Assembly: GCF_000619945.1 (NCBI RefSeq)
Contig: NZ_JHVC01000001.1
Location: forward strand, 1 to 64,000
Length of the DNA: 64,000 nucleotides
Direction of reading: 5' to 3'
Source: Clostridium lundense DSM 17049
Lineage (GTDB): Bacteria > Bacillota > Clostridia > Clostridiales > Clostridiaceae
The translations under genes were made by a program, and so were the position numbers. Under the pieces are notes generated by a model that searched no databases, was not told the DNA's origin, and saw nothing but the letters and a program-made list of their open reading frames with translations. Positions 32,990 through 42,169 of this stretch are shown here, piece after piece (within the stretch, counting starts at the first letter, position 1; every line of letters begins with the position of its first letter).

Positions 32990-34014
32990 AATTATACAAT
33001 TATTTATATGATAAAATTTATATTGTTCTTTTAAATGTTATTTGCATGGTGGCATTATCTTTTTATATAGGTGAAATAGGAAATAACTATAGTGAAATCA
33101 TTTTGCCATTGATTGTGTGGACAGGCATTTTATATTTTACCATGTTAGTAGGATATTTTAAAAGAAAAAAATATCTACAAAATCTTTTAGATATAGCAGA
33201 AAATTTAGAAGAAAAATATTTAATTGCAAGTGTTATGGAAGAGCCAATGAAAGTAGATGATGTTGTTTATCAGAAAATTATTAGATTAAGCAATAAATCT
33301 ATGCTAGAAAAGATTGCTAAAGTTAAACACGAAAGAAAAGAATATAAAGATTATATAGAACAATGGATACATGAGGTAAAGACACCAATTGCAGCTATGA
33401 AGCTTATCTGTGAAAATAATCGTTCTGATATCACAAGAAAGCTACTTGAGGAAGTAGAAAAGTCTGAACATTTTGTTGAACAAGCCCTTTTTTATGCAAG
33501 AAGTGAGAATGTAGAAAAAGATTATATTATTAATGAAATATTTTTATCAGATGTTGTACGCAGAGCGGTAATGGATAATAGACAACTAATTATAAATAAT
33601 AATGTTGAAATAAAAATAGAAAACTGCCAATATACTGTTTTTACAGATAGTAAATGGATTCAATTTATTTTAAATCAGCTTATTTCTAATTCTATAAAGT
33701 ATAAAAATGAGGACAACTCTATTTTAAAATTTTATGCAAATGAAATTTCAAGTGGTATAGAATTAGTTATTGAAGATAATGGTATTGGAATAGATGAATG
33801 TGATATACCACGAGTTTTTTATAAAGGGTTTACAGGAAAAAATGGTAGAAACCGTGAGAAGACAACGGGAATAGGATTATATCTTTGCAAACGTCTTTGT
33901 GACAAATTAGGACTACAAATTAATGTTACATCACAAGCCGATTTATATACAAGAATAATTATTTCATTTCCCAAAGGTGAATTTATAAAAGTGGCAAGGT
34001 CAAGAGATTCTTAG
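32986..34014 (+). CDS. Intramembrane-sensing histidine kinase, BceS type
   Basis: A 342-residue kinase. Two membrane helices (about 14-30 and 39-57) are joined by a very short loop, so it has no sensor domain outside. The DHp helix has His129 in QWIHEVKTPIAAMK, and the ATPase domain holds N-box QLISNSIKY, G1 DNGIGID and G2 TTGIGLYL. Such kinases sense peptide stress through the partner ABC transporter. The last residues (ARSRDS) are encoded by the beginning of a truncated structured repeat, so the end may be recent. Confidence 0.9.
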   Translation: MKLYNYLYDKIYIVLLNVICMVALSFYIGEIGNNYSEIILPLIVWTGILYFTMLVGYFKRKKYLQNLLDIAENLEEKYLIASVMEEPMKVDDVVYQKIIRLSNKSMLEKIAKVKHERKEYKDYIEQWIHEVKTPIAAMKLICENNRSDITRKLLEEVEKSEHFVEQALFYARSENVEKDYIINEIFLSDVVRRAVMDNRQLIINNNVEIKIENCQYTVFTDSKWIQFILNQLISNSIKYKNEDNSILKFYANEISSGIELVIEDNGIGIDECDIPRVFYKGFTGKNGRNREKTTGIGLYLCKRLCDKLGLQINVTSQADLYTRIIISFPKGEFIKVARSRDS

Positions 34015-34047
34015 GTTCCAGTGGAGTTTGCTTAAGAGAAATTCTTT
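34001..34047 (+). repeat. Truncated dispersed element, copy F
   Basis: AGATTCTTAGGTTCCAGTGG followed by AGTTTGCTTA matches the first half of copies A and B (ATTCTTAG, TGGAGTTTGCTTA). The element stops before the hairpin is completed. Its TAG provides the stop of the histidine kinase. Confidence 0.7.
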
Positions 34048-34050
34048 CAT

Positions 34051-34072
34051 TTTTGTAAGACATTTTGTAAGA
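34051..34072 (+). promoter_or_regulatory. Direct repeats, possible response-regulator site
   Basis: TTTTGTAAGA occurs twice, at 34051-34060 and 34063-34072 (12-bp period), directly upstream of TTGATA (34077-34082) and TATTAT (34101-34106). Direct half-sites one turn apart are usual for OmpR-family regulators. The partner is inferred to be the regulator at 32321. Confidence 0.5.
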
Positions 34073-34127
34073 TAATTTGATACATTTAATAGTTAAAATA
34101 TATTATAGTAATCACGAGGTGATGGAA

Positions 34128-34895
34128 ATGAAAGAGATATTAAGATTAGATAGTATCCAAAAATACTACGGAACAAAAACAAATATTACAAAGGCAATAG
34201 ATGATATAAGTTTTTCTGTAAATGAAGGTGAATTTATTGGTATTATGGGGGCATCAGGTTCTGGAAAAACAACTCTCTTAAATTGCATCTCTACAATTGA
34301 TACAGTAAGTGCAGGACATATTTTCCTTGATGGAAAGGATATTACTGAAATTAAAGATAAAGAAATTGCTAGATTTCGTAGAGAAAATTTAGGGTTTATT
34401 TTTCAGGATTTTAATTTACTTGATACTCTTACAATACATGAAAACATTGCATTTGCGCTTACCATAAATAAGATCCCTATAAAAAAAATAGATAACAAAG
34501 TATTTAATATTGCAAACCAATTAGGGATTGGCGATATTTTAGATAAATTTCCTTACGAAGTATCTGGTGGGCAAAAACAACGTTGTGCCTGTGCTAGAGC
34601 TATTGTGAACAAGCCAAAACTTATACTAGCAGATGAACCAACCGGAGCACTAGATAGTAGGTCATCTCAAATGTTGTTAGATACAATTCAAAGTATGAAT
34701 AAAAAATTAAATGCTACGATTTTAATGGTAACACATGACGCTTTTTCAGCTAGTTATTCTAAGCGTATTTTATTTTTAAAAGATGGACTTATATTCAGCG
34801 AATTAATACGCGGAGATAAAACTAGGAAACAGTTTTTTGGTGAAATTCTTGATGTTATGGCTCTACTAGGGGGGAATTTAAGTGATGTACATTAA
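34128..34895 (+). CDS. ABC transporter ATP-binding protein, BceA type
   Basis: A 255-residue ATPase of the MacB/BceA class. Walker A GASGSGKTTL, Q-loop FQDFNLLDTL, signature SGGQKQRCACARAI, Walker B LILADEPTGALD and switch His in VTHDAFSAS are all present. It powers the next gene's permease, probably to remove cell-wall-active peptides. GAGGTG fits the ATG at 34128. The frame overlaps the permease start by 11 bases. Confidence 0.93.
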   Translation: MKEILRLDSIQKYYGTKTNITKAIDDISFSVNEGEFIGIMGASGSGKTTLLNCISTIDTVSAGHIFLDGKDITEIKDKEIARFRRENLGFIFQDFNLLDTLTIHENIAFALTINKIPIKKIDNKVFNIANQLGIGDILDKFPYEVSGGQKQRCACARAIVNKPKLILADEPTGALDSRSSQMLLDTIQSMNKKLNATILMVTHDAFSASYSKRILFLKDGLIFSELIRGDKTRKQFFGEILDVMALLGGNLSDVH

Positions 34896-37113
34896 GCTGG
34901 CATTTCGTAATATGAGGCGTTCTACAAAAGATTATTTAATTTATTTAATAACCATAACTATATGTGTAGGATTATTCTATTCTGTTATGGCTGTTACTAG
35001 TCCTTACTATACAGCTTCATTACCTGAAGAGTACAATCTTTATATGTTAAAGAAAATTATGCAGCGTGCGGTACCCGTCATTACAACCATTCTTTTGTTC
35101 CTTATTAAATATGTAAATAATTATATGATAAAGAGAAAGCAAAAGGAATTTGCAATACAGACTATAATGGGCATGGAGCAAAAGACAACAGCATATTTAT
35201 TTTTTCTTGAGACAATTATTATGAGTTCACTAGCTATTGTTTGTGGTATTTTTTTAGGAACATTTATATCTCAATTTATTACACTAATTGTAATGAACTC
35301 TTTTGGGGAGAAATATAAGATAAGTTTTTCTTTATTTTCAGATACTATAGCTATTACTTTATTATTTTTCTTAATAGTGTTTTGCATCATTGGTATTGCT
35401 AACATAAGAACCATAAAAAAAATTAAAATAATTGATATGCTTAATGCTAATAAAAAAACAGAAGTGGATGGTTTTAAAAATGATAGAACTATGCCAGTTT
35501 TTATAACAATTGGTATAATTATAACGATTATAATGATTATAACAGGAGTAATTGTGTTTAATAAATTTTATGATAGTCGTTTAGAAATTTGGGTAAGAAT
35601 TATTTTTTTCGGCGCATTGATATGGCCTATTATCTTTATACTTTTCTGTAGCCTGTATTCTTTTATGAAAAAAAGAAATAGGTTAATAAGATTTAGTGGT
35701 TTAGTTGGAAGTCTGTCAGTTATAGGTATTATAATTTCAATATTTGCAACTGAAATGTACTTTTTTATAAGTTCAATTGATTCTGTAGATAAGTATTTTA
35801 ATAATTGCTATATAGTAGCAGCTTTATTTTTTTTAGTATTTTTTATATTTGGTTTATATTATTGTATTTCAGATTTGATACAGATTGTAAAGAGTAGATA
35901 TAAAAATATTAAGTATAAGGATGAAAATCTATTTTTATTTGGGCAGCTTTCAGCAAAACTTAAGACAAATTCAAAAACTATGGCTATTATTACAATTACT
36001 TTAATATCATCTATAGTGACATTAATATTATCAACCACCATGTCACAGTGGGCAAAAGGGTATTTAGATGAACGTGCAGTATTTGATATACAAATATTTA
36101 GTAATTATAATGATGTTGAAAAAATAGAAAATCTACCAAATAAGGATTATGGATTTGTGGTAGATTATTTAAATAAAAATGAGATTAAAATAAAAGATTT
36201 TGTGCAAATAGAACTGTATTTTATTAATGATTACGATTTTTATAGAAGACTGAGGACAGATTTTCCCATATTAGGTATTTCTCTTTCTAATTATAATTAT
36301 CTTAGAAAAATGGCAGGCTTAAATGAAATTAAATTACAAGAGAATAGTTTTGCAACACAATGGCATAGTACTGTATCTTCTCAGAATATTAATGAATTTT
36401 TAAAAGATAAAAAGTATATTACTATTCAAAACAGCCCATTAAAAATTTCAAAAACACCATATTATCAAGTATCATTAGGGGAAACTTTGTATAATTCTTA
36501 TACAGATGTTATATATATTCTTCCTGATAATGTATGCAAAAATCTATTGGTGGCAAATACAAATTTTTATGTTAATACTAAAAAAACACTTTCCTATGAT
36601 AGAGCAATGGAGCTAGTAAAGTATGTTATAGGTTATTCAGAAAAAATAGATAAAGTTACTAAGAATAGTACTAATATAAATATAAAAACCCTTCAAATAA
36701 ATGAAGGAATCTCAGGTTCTCTTACTTTTCGTTTACTTTTAACATATTTAGGAGTTATTTTAATTATTATGTGTTTAACTGTATTGTCATTACAACAATT
36801 AGCAGATTCCACAGATTTTAAGTATAGGTTTAATGTACTTAAAAAGTTAGGTGTTGAAAATACTTCTATAAATAAAATTATTTTAAAACAAATGGCTGTA
36901 TGGTTTGGTTGTCCAATATTAGTTTCATTTTTAGGATCTGCAATTATAATAGCATGTTTTGTTAAAACTAGTTTCAGACAATTAGTTACTTATATTGGAT
37001 TAGGGACATTAACATATAATATTTTTATAAAGTACAGCGTTATAATAATTCTTTTATTATGTTACTTTATTGCTACATTGGTATCTTTTAAAAGGAACAT
37101 TAGCATTAAATAG
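34885..37113 (+). CDS. FtsX-like ABC permease, BceB type
   Basis: A 742-residue permease. About eight membrane helices in the first 390 residues are followed by an outside domain of about 220 residues (from about 395 to 615) and two to three further helices at the end, the BceB layout; FtsX segments lie near TIMGMEQKTTAYLFFLET and VLKKLGVENTSINKIILKQ. With the ATPase it likely senses and removes peptide antibiotics and signals to the BceS-type kinase. The start is ATG at 34885 (AGGGGGG upstream); a GTG just before it is an alternative. Confidence 0.9.
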   Translation: MYIKLAFRNMRRSTKDYLIYLITITICVGLFYSVMAVTSPYYTASLPEEYNLYMLKKIMQRAVPVITTILLFLIKYVNNYMIKRKQKEFAIQTIMGMEQKTTAYLFFLETIIMSSLAIVCGIFLGTFISQFITLIVMNSFGEKYKISFSLFSDTIAITLLFFLIVFCIIGIANIRTIKKIKIIDMLNANKKTEVDGFKNDRTMPVFITIGIIITIIMIITGVIVFNKFYDSRLEIWVRIIFFGALIWPIIFILFCSLYSFMKKRNRLIRFSGLVGSLSVIGIIISIFATEMYFFISSIDSVDKYFNNCYIVAALFFLVFFIFGLYYCISDLIQIVKSRYKNIKYKDENLFLFGQLSAKLKTNSKTMAIITITLISSIVTLILSTTMSQWAKGYLDERAVFDIQIFSNYNDVEKIENLPNKDYGFVVDYLNKNEIKIKDFVQIELYFINDYDFYRRLRTDFPILGISLSNYNYLRKMAGLNEIKLQENSFATQWHSTVSSQNINEFLKDKKYITIQNSPLKISKTPYYQVSLGETLYNSYTDVIYILPDNVCKNLLVANTNFYVNTKKTLSYDRAMELVKYVIGYSEKIDKVTKNSTNINIKTLQINEGISGSLTFRLLLTYLGVILIIMCLTVLSLQQLADSTDFKYRFNVLKKLGVENTSINKIILKQMAVWFGCPILVSFLGSAIIIACFVKTSFRQLVTYIGLGTLTYNIFIKYSVIIILLLCYFIATLVSFKRNISIK

Positions 37114-37119
37114 GCTCAT

Positions 37120-37168
37120 CTATATTAGTTAAGTTTCTTAGTATTTTTGTAACCTAATATAGTTTTTT
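37120..37168 (+). terminator. Intrinsic terminator of the first transporter module
   Basis: CTATATTAG (37120-37128) pairs with CTAATATAG (37154-37162) and is followed by TTTTTTATT. A second hairpin, GATAGGGGTG/CACTTCTATC (about 37180-37208), lies next to it and may serve the opposite strand. Confidence 0.7.
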
Positions 37169-37231
37169 ATTAAGTAATGGATAGGGGTGTTATATTAGCA
37201 CTTCTATCTTTTGTCAAAAAGAATATTAAAA

Positions 37232-38083
37232 TTATGGGGTATACTTATTTCGCATATTCACATATTTAGGAAGCTTTCTGCTTTGAAATCTACCATAGAT
37301 AAGTAATCCAATAATTAAAATACAATTTATGAAAAAAACAATAATACTTCCCTCAATGCCGCTCTTGCCACCTGAAATTAAGTTGCTTCCTGATATTGTT
37401 GTTTTGAAAATTATAGGATAATCATTTGGTAAAGATACAATACCACATAGTCGTCCAACTGAATTCCAAATAAAATGTATTAAAATTGAAGCTCCTAATC
37501 CTTTTTTATATACTACAACTAAAGATAATAAAATACTGGTTGTAACTATATTTATTAAAGCTAAAAGTCCAGCATGGAATGCAACGCCGTGCATAAATGT
37601 GAAAATGATAGTTGTTATAATTATGGCAACAGGCAAATTATATTCTCTATTTAATAGAGAAAACATATAACCACGCACCAGTAATTCTTGCATAATTGTA
37701 TTTAGAAATATAGCTAATATCCATATAAAAAGATTAGGTGGATAGGTTATTTTTTCAATATGTAAAATATCCATTCCTAAAGCAACCAGTAACACCATCC
37801 CAATCCATAATACACCTACTACAATTCCGAATATTATAGTATCAATGGAATTTTTGAAGATAGGAATTTTAATAGTATTTTTTCTTTCAACTATTTTTGC
37901 AAAAATAATTGTCATTAAAATCGTCACTATTAGTGGTGCTGTTTCCCAATACAAACGCAATAAATAATCCTTATTGGAGACAAACTCTGGATATTCCCAA
38001 ACTGTTAGCAGGGTTACTATTGTGATACTCCAACAAAGAAAAAATATAATCACTTTTCCAAAGTTTATAAAGGTTTTCTTCAT
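37232..38083 (-). CDS. CPBP-family membrane protein with altered active-site motif
   Basis: A 283-residue protein with about seven membrane helices and the CPBP segments MQELLVRGYMF (Gln132, Glu133, Arg137), FTFMHGVAFHAG (His) and SILIHFIWNSVGRL (His, Asn). In the family the first segment is normally EExxxR; here the first Glu is Gln, so protease activity is less certain than for the gene at 26582. GAGAG lies before the ATG. Placed next to a peptide-transport module, it could serve immunity to a peptide, but this is inference. Confidence 0.78.
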   Translation of the reverse strand: MKKTFINFGKVIIFFLCWSITIVTLLTVWEYPEFVSNKDYLLRLYWETAPLIVTILMTIIFAKIVERKNTIKIPIFKNSIDTIIFGIVVGVLWIGMVLLVALGMDILHIEKITYPPNLFIWILAIFLNTIMQELLVRGYMFSLLNREYNLPVAIIITTIIFTFMHGVAFHAGLLALINIVTTSILLSLVVVYKKGLGASILIHFIWNSVGRLCGIVSLPNDYPIIFKTTISGSNLISGGKSGIEGSIIVFFINCILIIGLLIYGRFQSRKLPKYVNMRNKYTP

Positions 38084-38213
38084 TTAATCACTCTCTTTCT
38101 TAGGTTAATATTACATAAAGTTTTCCAGGTATGAAGTAACTTCAATATAAAGTTTACCAAATATATAATTAAATGTAAATGTTAGTTAAAATTTAAAAGA
38201 GTAATAATATTAT

Positions 38214-38250
38214 TAAGGCTGCTGATAAATATATTTTGTCAGCAGCCTTA
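38214..38250. terminator. Bidirectional intrinsic terminator
   Basis: TAAGGCTGCTGA pairs perfectly with TCAGCAGCCTTA around a 13-base loop. T-tracts are weak, but the stem is GC-rich for this genome. Confidence 0.7.
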
Positions 38251-38354
38251 TAAGAAAAGCTTTATAATTATAATGTTGCAGAGGATTTTATTTTTATAAA
38301 AGAAAGTGTATTTAAAAAGATAGGGTTTAATTAGTTATATTAAGAAAATATAAA

Positions 38355-38831
38355 CTAATCAAGATCATACACAAACACATCAATATTTCTATGGATAAGA
38401 TTTTGATTAATTAGTGGTTCAATAAGTCTCCATTCTCCACCAGCTAAACCACAGCCTATTCTTGGCATATGAACACTTGCATGTATTTCATTAGCTTTAT
38501 CTCCAACTTTTTTTAAGCATTTATCAATAGCTTCATATCTAATTGGAGGAACAGACTTAGTTCCCTTTATCCCTCTTTGTCCAATCATATTTGCAACAAT
38601 AATATCTGAATCTACTTCTACAAACTGGACTTCACCAAGTTTAAAATCATTCCCAGATTTATACCAATTGCGATATTCCTGTTCAGGTTTTAGCCATCTT
38701 TTTGATAGTGCTAAAACAAAACCTTTTCCCCAACCACCTATATCGTTGCAAACATGAACAATAATTTTCTTTCCTTCAGCTTGAGGGTTTGTTGCGTCAC
38801 CTTTTATATAATTTATTTCTTTTTTCTCCAT
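38355..38831 (-). CDS. Macro domain protein
   Basis: A 158-residue single macro domain. Features are the N-terminal strand INYIKGDATNPQAEGKKIIVH with the conserved GDAT and adenine-binding Asp, CNDIGGWGKGFVLAL forming the first phosphate loop, and PRIGCGLAGGEW as the second. These bind ADP-ribose and some remove it from proteins or from O-acetyl-ADP-ribose; the group with GGWGKGF resembles Poa1-type phosphatases. GGGAGG before the ATG. Confidence 0.88.
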   Translation of the reverse strand: MEKKEINYIKGDATNPQAEGKKIIVHVCNDIGGWGKGFVLALSKRWLKPEQEYRNWYKSGNDFKLGEVQFVEVDSDIIVANMIGQRGIKGTKSVPPIRYEAIDKCLKKVGDKANEIHASVHMPRIGCGLAGGEWRLIEPLINQNLIHRNIDVFVYDLD

Positions 38832-38972
38832 TGTATCCTCCCTGTAAATAACATATTATCAGCTTTTTATTAAACAATTTTTATAGTTATCATAATATCT
38901 TGTTCTAAATTTTATATTCGAAACAGAAACAGAATCCCTGTATCGTAATGTTACTTTTAGAAATGACCTTGA

Positions 38973-39293
38973 TTATTTTTCCTTTTTAGGTTTTGGCATT
39001 GGCAGTTCTTTATAAGTTGCAGACACGACTTCAGCCAAATATTCTCTATTATCCAAACATTCAATTAAAAAAGATGGTTTTGCACCTTTATAGGCAGGGG
39101 CTTCTACCACTTCATGTAATAAGTCTTTACCACTTTCAGTTTTCTTTAGGAAAAATTGATCATCACATATTAATCCTATTATTTTTCTATTACAGTACAC
39201 GCCATAATCACCAAACATCTTCCTGTAAGTTATAGTACCAGCACCACTTATTTGATCACAAACATATTCTACAAATTCTATATTTGAAGCCAT
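38973..39293 (-). CDS. TfoX N-terminal domain protein
   Basis: A 106-residue protein with the TfoX/Sxy N-terminal fold: FVEYVCDQISGAGTITYRKM, FGDYGVYCNRKIIGLI, DDQFFLKKTESGKDLL. The C-terminal TfoX domain is absent, as in many Firmicutes, where no competence role is known. It ends in a basic tail (MPKPKKEK). AGGTAGA best fits the ATG at 39293; the ATG at 39314 has no ribosome site. Confidence 0.85.
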   Translation of the reverse strand: MASNIEFVEYVCDQISGAGTITYRKMFGDYGVYCNRKIIGLICDDQFFLKKTESGKDLLHEVVEAPAYKGAKPSFLIECLDNREYLAEVVSATYKELPMPKPKKEK

Positions 39294-39484
39294 ATTCTTT
39301 CTACCTACTTTCATGGATTATAATTTTTATCAGAAGATAAGAGCTCTGTTTATTTAATTTTAATTATATCATAATTTATAAATATAGTTATTTACTTGTT
39401 CCATATGAAATTTATGACTATCAATTATTTTTTTGGACAAACTTTATAAAATTTTTATAATTAGATGTTAGATTATATGTAGAA

Positions 39485-39580
39485 TTTATCCTATGACTAC
39501 CCGCTCTAATCCCCCCATCTTCTTAAAAGTGGAAGTAAAGAGCGGCTACGTCATCGGATAACGATTTCTAAGAATTATTT
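39485..39580 (-). repeat. Dispersed structured element, copy D (hairpin 1 deleted)
   Basis: Read on the minus strand: ATTCTTAGAAATCGTTATCC, then hairpin 2, the longest of all copies: TTATCC/GGATAA, ATGAC/GTCAT, CCGCTCT/AGAGCGG and further partial pairing. Hairpin 1, which in A, B and C lies between two TTAG motifs, is missing, as if lost by recombination between them. It lies upstream of both the traX-like gene and the TfoX-domain gene. Confidence 0.82.
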
Positions 39581-39597
39581 GATATGGAGGAATTAAA

Positions 39598-40440
39598 ATG
39601 ACTTTAGAAATAAGCAAAAAAGGAATTACTGGATTTCAAGTTAAATTATTAGCTCTTATATTTATGGTATTTGATCATATTCATTATTTTTTTGAATTTA
39701 CAGGTAAGGTGCCTGTTGCATTTTCTTGGATTGGGAGATTAGCTGGTGGGTTATTTTTATTTATGATGATAGAAGGATATACTCATACTTCTAATAAGAA
39801 AAAATATTTCTTAAGAATTTATTTAATATCAATTGGAATGGGAGTTGTAAGATTTTTAATGGAAACTATTCCGCAATTTCGAAGAGGAGATGGTTTTTAT
39901 GCTATGAATGGAATACTCTCTACTTTTGTTATACTTATGGTTATGTTTATGGGTATTGATTATTTTAGGGAAAAGAAAATATTTAAAGGATTGCTATTTT
40001 TTATGGCACCTTTTGTTATACCATACATTATTGGACCATTTTTAGCTTATATTTTAACAGATTCTTTAAGAATTTATGCAAATATTTTATTTTATACAGT
40101 TTTACCAGCGCCTTCTATAGTTGAAGGTGGTATTTATGTTATTATGTCTGGCCTTATACTATATATTTTTTACAAAAATAGAAAGGTACAGTTAACAGCT
40201 TTTGGACTATTTCAGTTTTTATGGATGACTATAATACCAATTTTATTTATAAAACCTATTAGTTTAAGACTTATGTTTACAGATTACTACGAATGGATGG
40301 GTGTGTTTGCTGTAATTTTTATGTTTTTATATAATGGAGAAAAGGGTAAATCTATGAAGAAGTTATTTTATATATTTTACCCAGCTCATATTTATATATT
40401 GTATGGATTATCTATTTTACTTTATAACTTGAGATATTGA
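39598..40440 (+). CDS. TraX-family membrane protein
   Basis: A 280-residue protein with about eight membrane segments. The TraX pattern is clear: GFQVKLLALIFMVFDHIHYF, FSWIGRLAGGLFLFMMIEGY, THTSNKKKYFLRI, and at the end MFLYNGEKGKSMKKLFYIFY followed by PAHIYILYGLSI. The F-plasmid TraX acetylates pilin; chromosomal relatives in clostridia have no known target and may modify a surface component. GGAGG before the ATG. A broken relative is at 61732-62445. Confidence 0.88.
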   Translation: MTLEISKKGITGFQVKLLALIFMVFDHIHYFFEFTGKVPVAFSWIGRLAGGLFLFMMIEGYTHTSNKKKYFLRIYLISIGMGVVRFLMETIPQFRRGDGFYAMNGILSTFVILMVMFMGIDYFREKKIFKGLLFFMAPFVIPYIIGPFLAYILTDSLRIYANILFYTVLPAPSIVEGGIYVIMSGLILYIFYKNRKVQLTAFGLFQFLWMTIIPILFIKPISLRLMFTDYYEWMGVFAVIFMFLYNGEKGKSMKKLFYIFYPAHIYILYGLSILLYNLRY

Positions 40441-40478
40441 TTAGGAGGAGTGCTAGGACATACCTTTAAAACACTGCA

Positions 40479-40508
40479 TTGACATAAATTGTAATGACAA
40501 TGTATAAT
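40479..40508 (+). promoter_or_regulatory. Promoter with palindrome in its spacer
   Basis: TTGACA (40479-40484) and TATAAT (40503-40508) are 18 bp apart; the spacer contains ATTGT-aatg-ACAAT, a likely operator. The resulting transcript of the 40628 gene would have a leader of about 110 bases. Confidence 0.75.
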
Positions 40509-40627
40509 TAATTAACTTGTACAAGAATATTTTCCCATTAGCCGAAATGAAGATACTTAAAATAATAGGTACTGCAATGAATACAAGGTCATCTCATTAC
40601 TAATTCGTTTTAAGGCAGGTGTGTAAT

Positions 40628-41119
40628 ATGAAATCCTTATTTAGGGGATTGCTAGTACTATTACTAGGGATAATGACAGTTATAAATACTGGAGTAGTAA
40701 GTGCTAAAACATTAAAAACTACAGATATGCAAACAACAACTATAGGTAAAAAAACTTATTATATGGTTAAGACAGAGGAACAACTTCGCGAAATTGGAAA
40801 AGGTAAATATACAATGTCATATAATTATATCTTAGATGCAAATATTTCCCTAACACAAGAATGGGTAGCTATTGGTGATGATAATAATCCTTTCACTGGT
40901 TCATTTAATGGTAATGGTTTTACAATTAGCAACTTGAAGACTACTAATAAAACAGCAAAATATATTGGTTTATTTGGATATGTTGAAGAGGGAAGTATTT
41001 ACAATGTAACTCTTAAGAATGTTGATATTGATTCTGCTGGTGGCAAAGGAAAGCATGTTGGTGCGGTGGCAGCTTTATGCTTGGATGGGAAAATATATGA
41101 TAATGTGGTAACTAAATAA
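40628..41119 (+). CDS. Secreted GLUG-type repeat protein, short
   Basis: A 163-residue exported protein. Residues 1-26 are a signal peptide (likely cleavage after VSA). The rest has the pattern of secreted GLUG-motif proteins: TEEQLREIGKGKYTMSYNYI, LDANISLTQEWVAIGDDNNP, FTGSFNGNGFTISNLKT, IGLFGYVEEGSIYNVTLKNV. Relatives have many such repeats; here there is one unit, and the protein ends soon after, so it may be a shortened descendant. AGGTG lies before the ATG at 40628. Confidence 0.72.
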   Translation: MKSLFRGLLVLLLGIMTVINTGVVSAKTLKTTDMQTTTIGKKTYYMVKTEEQLREIGKGKYTMSYNYILDANISLTQEWVAIGDDNNPFTGSFNGNGFTISNLKTTNKTAKYIGLFGYVEEGSIYNVTLKNVDIDSAGGKGKHVGAVAALCLDGKIYDNVVTK

Positions 41120-41254
41120 ATTTATTGTATTCAAGCATAAGCGGCTAATGGGGTACAAGTTACCTTATTTTTGGTAACGTAGATACTGGTGCTAAATATA
41201 TATTGAGAAATGATATAGTAATATTGTAAGCTAATTATAATATATAACTAAGGG
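41120..41254 (+). other. Possible coding remnant after the GLUG-type gene
   Basis: One frame from about 41147 to 41230 reads WGTSYLIFGNVDTGAKYILR then NDIVIL before a stop, without a start codon. This could be a leftover of the once longer secreted protein, but it is too short to be sure. Confidence 0.25.
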
Positions 41255-41289
41255 AAAATAGGAGAGTTATGTGAACACTCCTATTTTTT
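41255..41289 (+). terminator. Intrinsic terminator
   Basis: AAAATAGGAG pairs with CTCCTATTTT and is followed by TT and AT-rich sequence. It separates the GLUG-type gene from the second sensor module; I see only AT-rich leader sequence between here and 41455. Confidence 0.75.
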
Positions 41290-41455
41290 ATTATGTGAAT
41301 AAATGAACAAAATTTATTTAGCATTTACAATGTTCAATGAAGTAATAGCAGATTGATATTATTTCTTTAAGCAAATATAATAAATAGTAAAAAAGACTTC
41401 CTACAAAGGGAAAAAGTGTGTTGAAGGACATTTTAGTAAAAAGTGGGGGATTAAA

Positions 41456-42169
41456 ATGAGGGAAACAAAATGTATAAATATATTGCTTGTTGAAGATGAT
41501 ATAAGTTTAATTGATGGTTTGGAGTATTCTTTGACAAAGGCTGGATTCAATTTGAACATTGCACAAACAGTTTTAGAGGCCATGGATTTATTATCTAAAA
41601 ATAAATTTGATTTACTCATTTTGGATATTACTTTACCTGATGGTACAGGATATGATATTTGTAAGAATGTTAGAAGAAATTCAACTGTTCCCATTATTTT
41701 TCTTACAGCGTTAGATGAGGAGATTAATATAGTTAAGGGCTTAGACATTGGTGGTGATGATTATATTACAAAACCATTTAAATTAAATGAACTTATTTCT
41801 CGAATTCAAGCTTTAATAAGGCGGTCTAATGTTTTTCAAGCTAAGCCAACCACTCTTGAGTCTAATAATATTTTAGTGAATTTATTAGAAAATAGAGCAT
41901 TTAAAGATGGACAAGAAATTGAAGTTACTTCCGTTGAATATCGTTTATTATGTTATCTTATGGAAAATGAAAATAGAATTTTGACTAGGCAACAAATACT
42001 TGATTATCTTTGGGATAATAACGGTGACTATATAGACGATAATACTTTATCTGTATATATTAGAAGATTAAGAATGAAGATTGAGAAAAATCCATCCAAC
42101 CCTAAAATATTATTAACAGTACGTAGAATGGGGTATAAATGGAAAAATGAAAACAATGGGGTGAAGTAG
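41456..42169 (+). CDS. OmpR/PhoB-family response regulator
   Basis: A 237-residue regulator: acidic EDD at 13-15, phospho-acceptor Asp57 in DLLILDITLP, Lys in YITKPFKLNEL, and a C-terminal winged helix (LSVYIRRLRMKIEKNPSNPK, TVRRMGYKW). It pairs with the kinase encoded immediately after its stop and probably controls the ABC genes at 43480-46499. GGGGG before the ATG. Confidence 0.92.
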   Translation: MRETKCINILLVEDDISLIDGLEYSLTKAGFNLNIAQTVLEAMDLLSKNKFDLLILDITLPDGTGYDICKNVRRNSTVPIIFLTALDEEINIVKGLDIGGDDYITKPFKLNELISRIQALIRRSNVFQAKPTTLESNNILVNLLENRAFKDGQEIEVTSVEYRLLCYLMENENRILTRQQILDYLWDNNGDYIDDNTLSVYIRRLRMKIEKNPSNPKILLTVRRMGYKWKNENNGVK

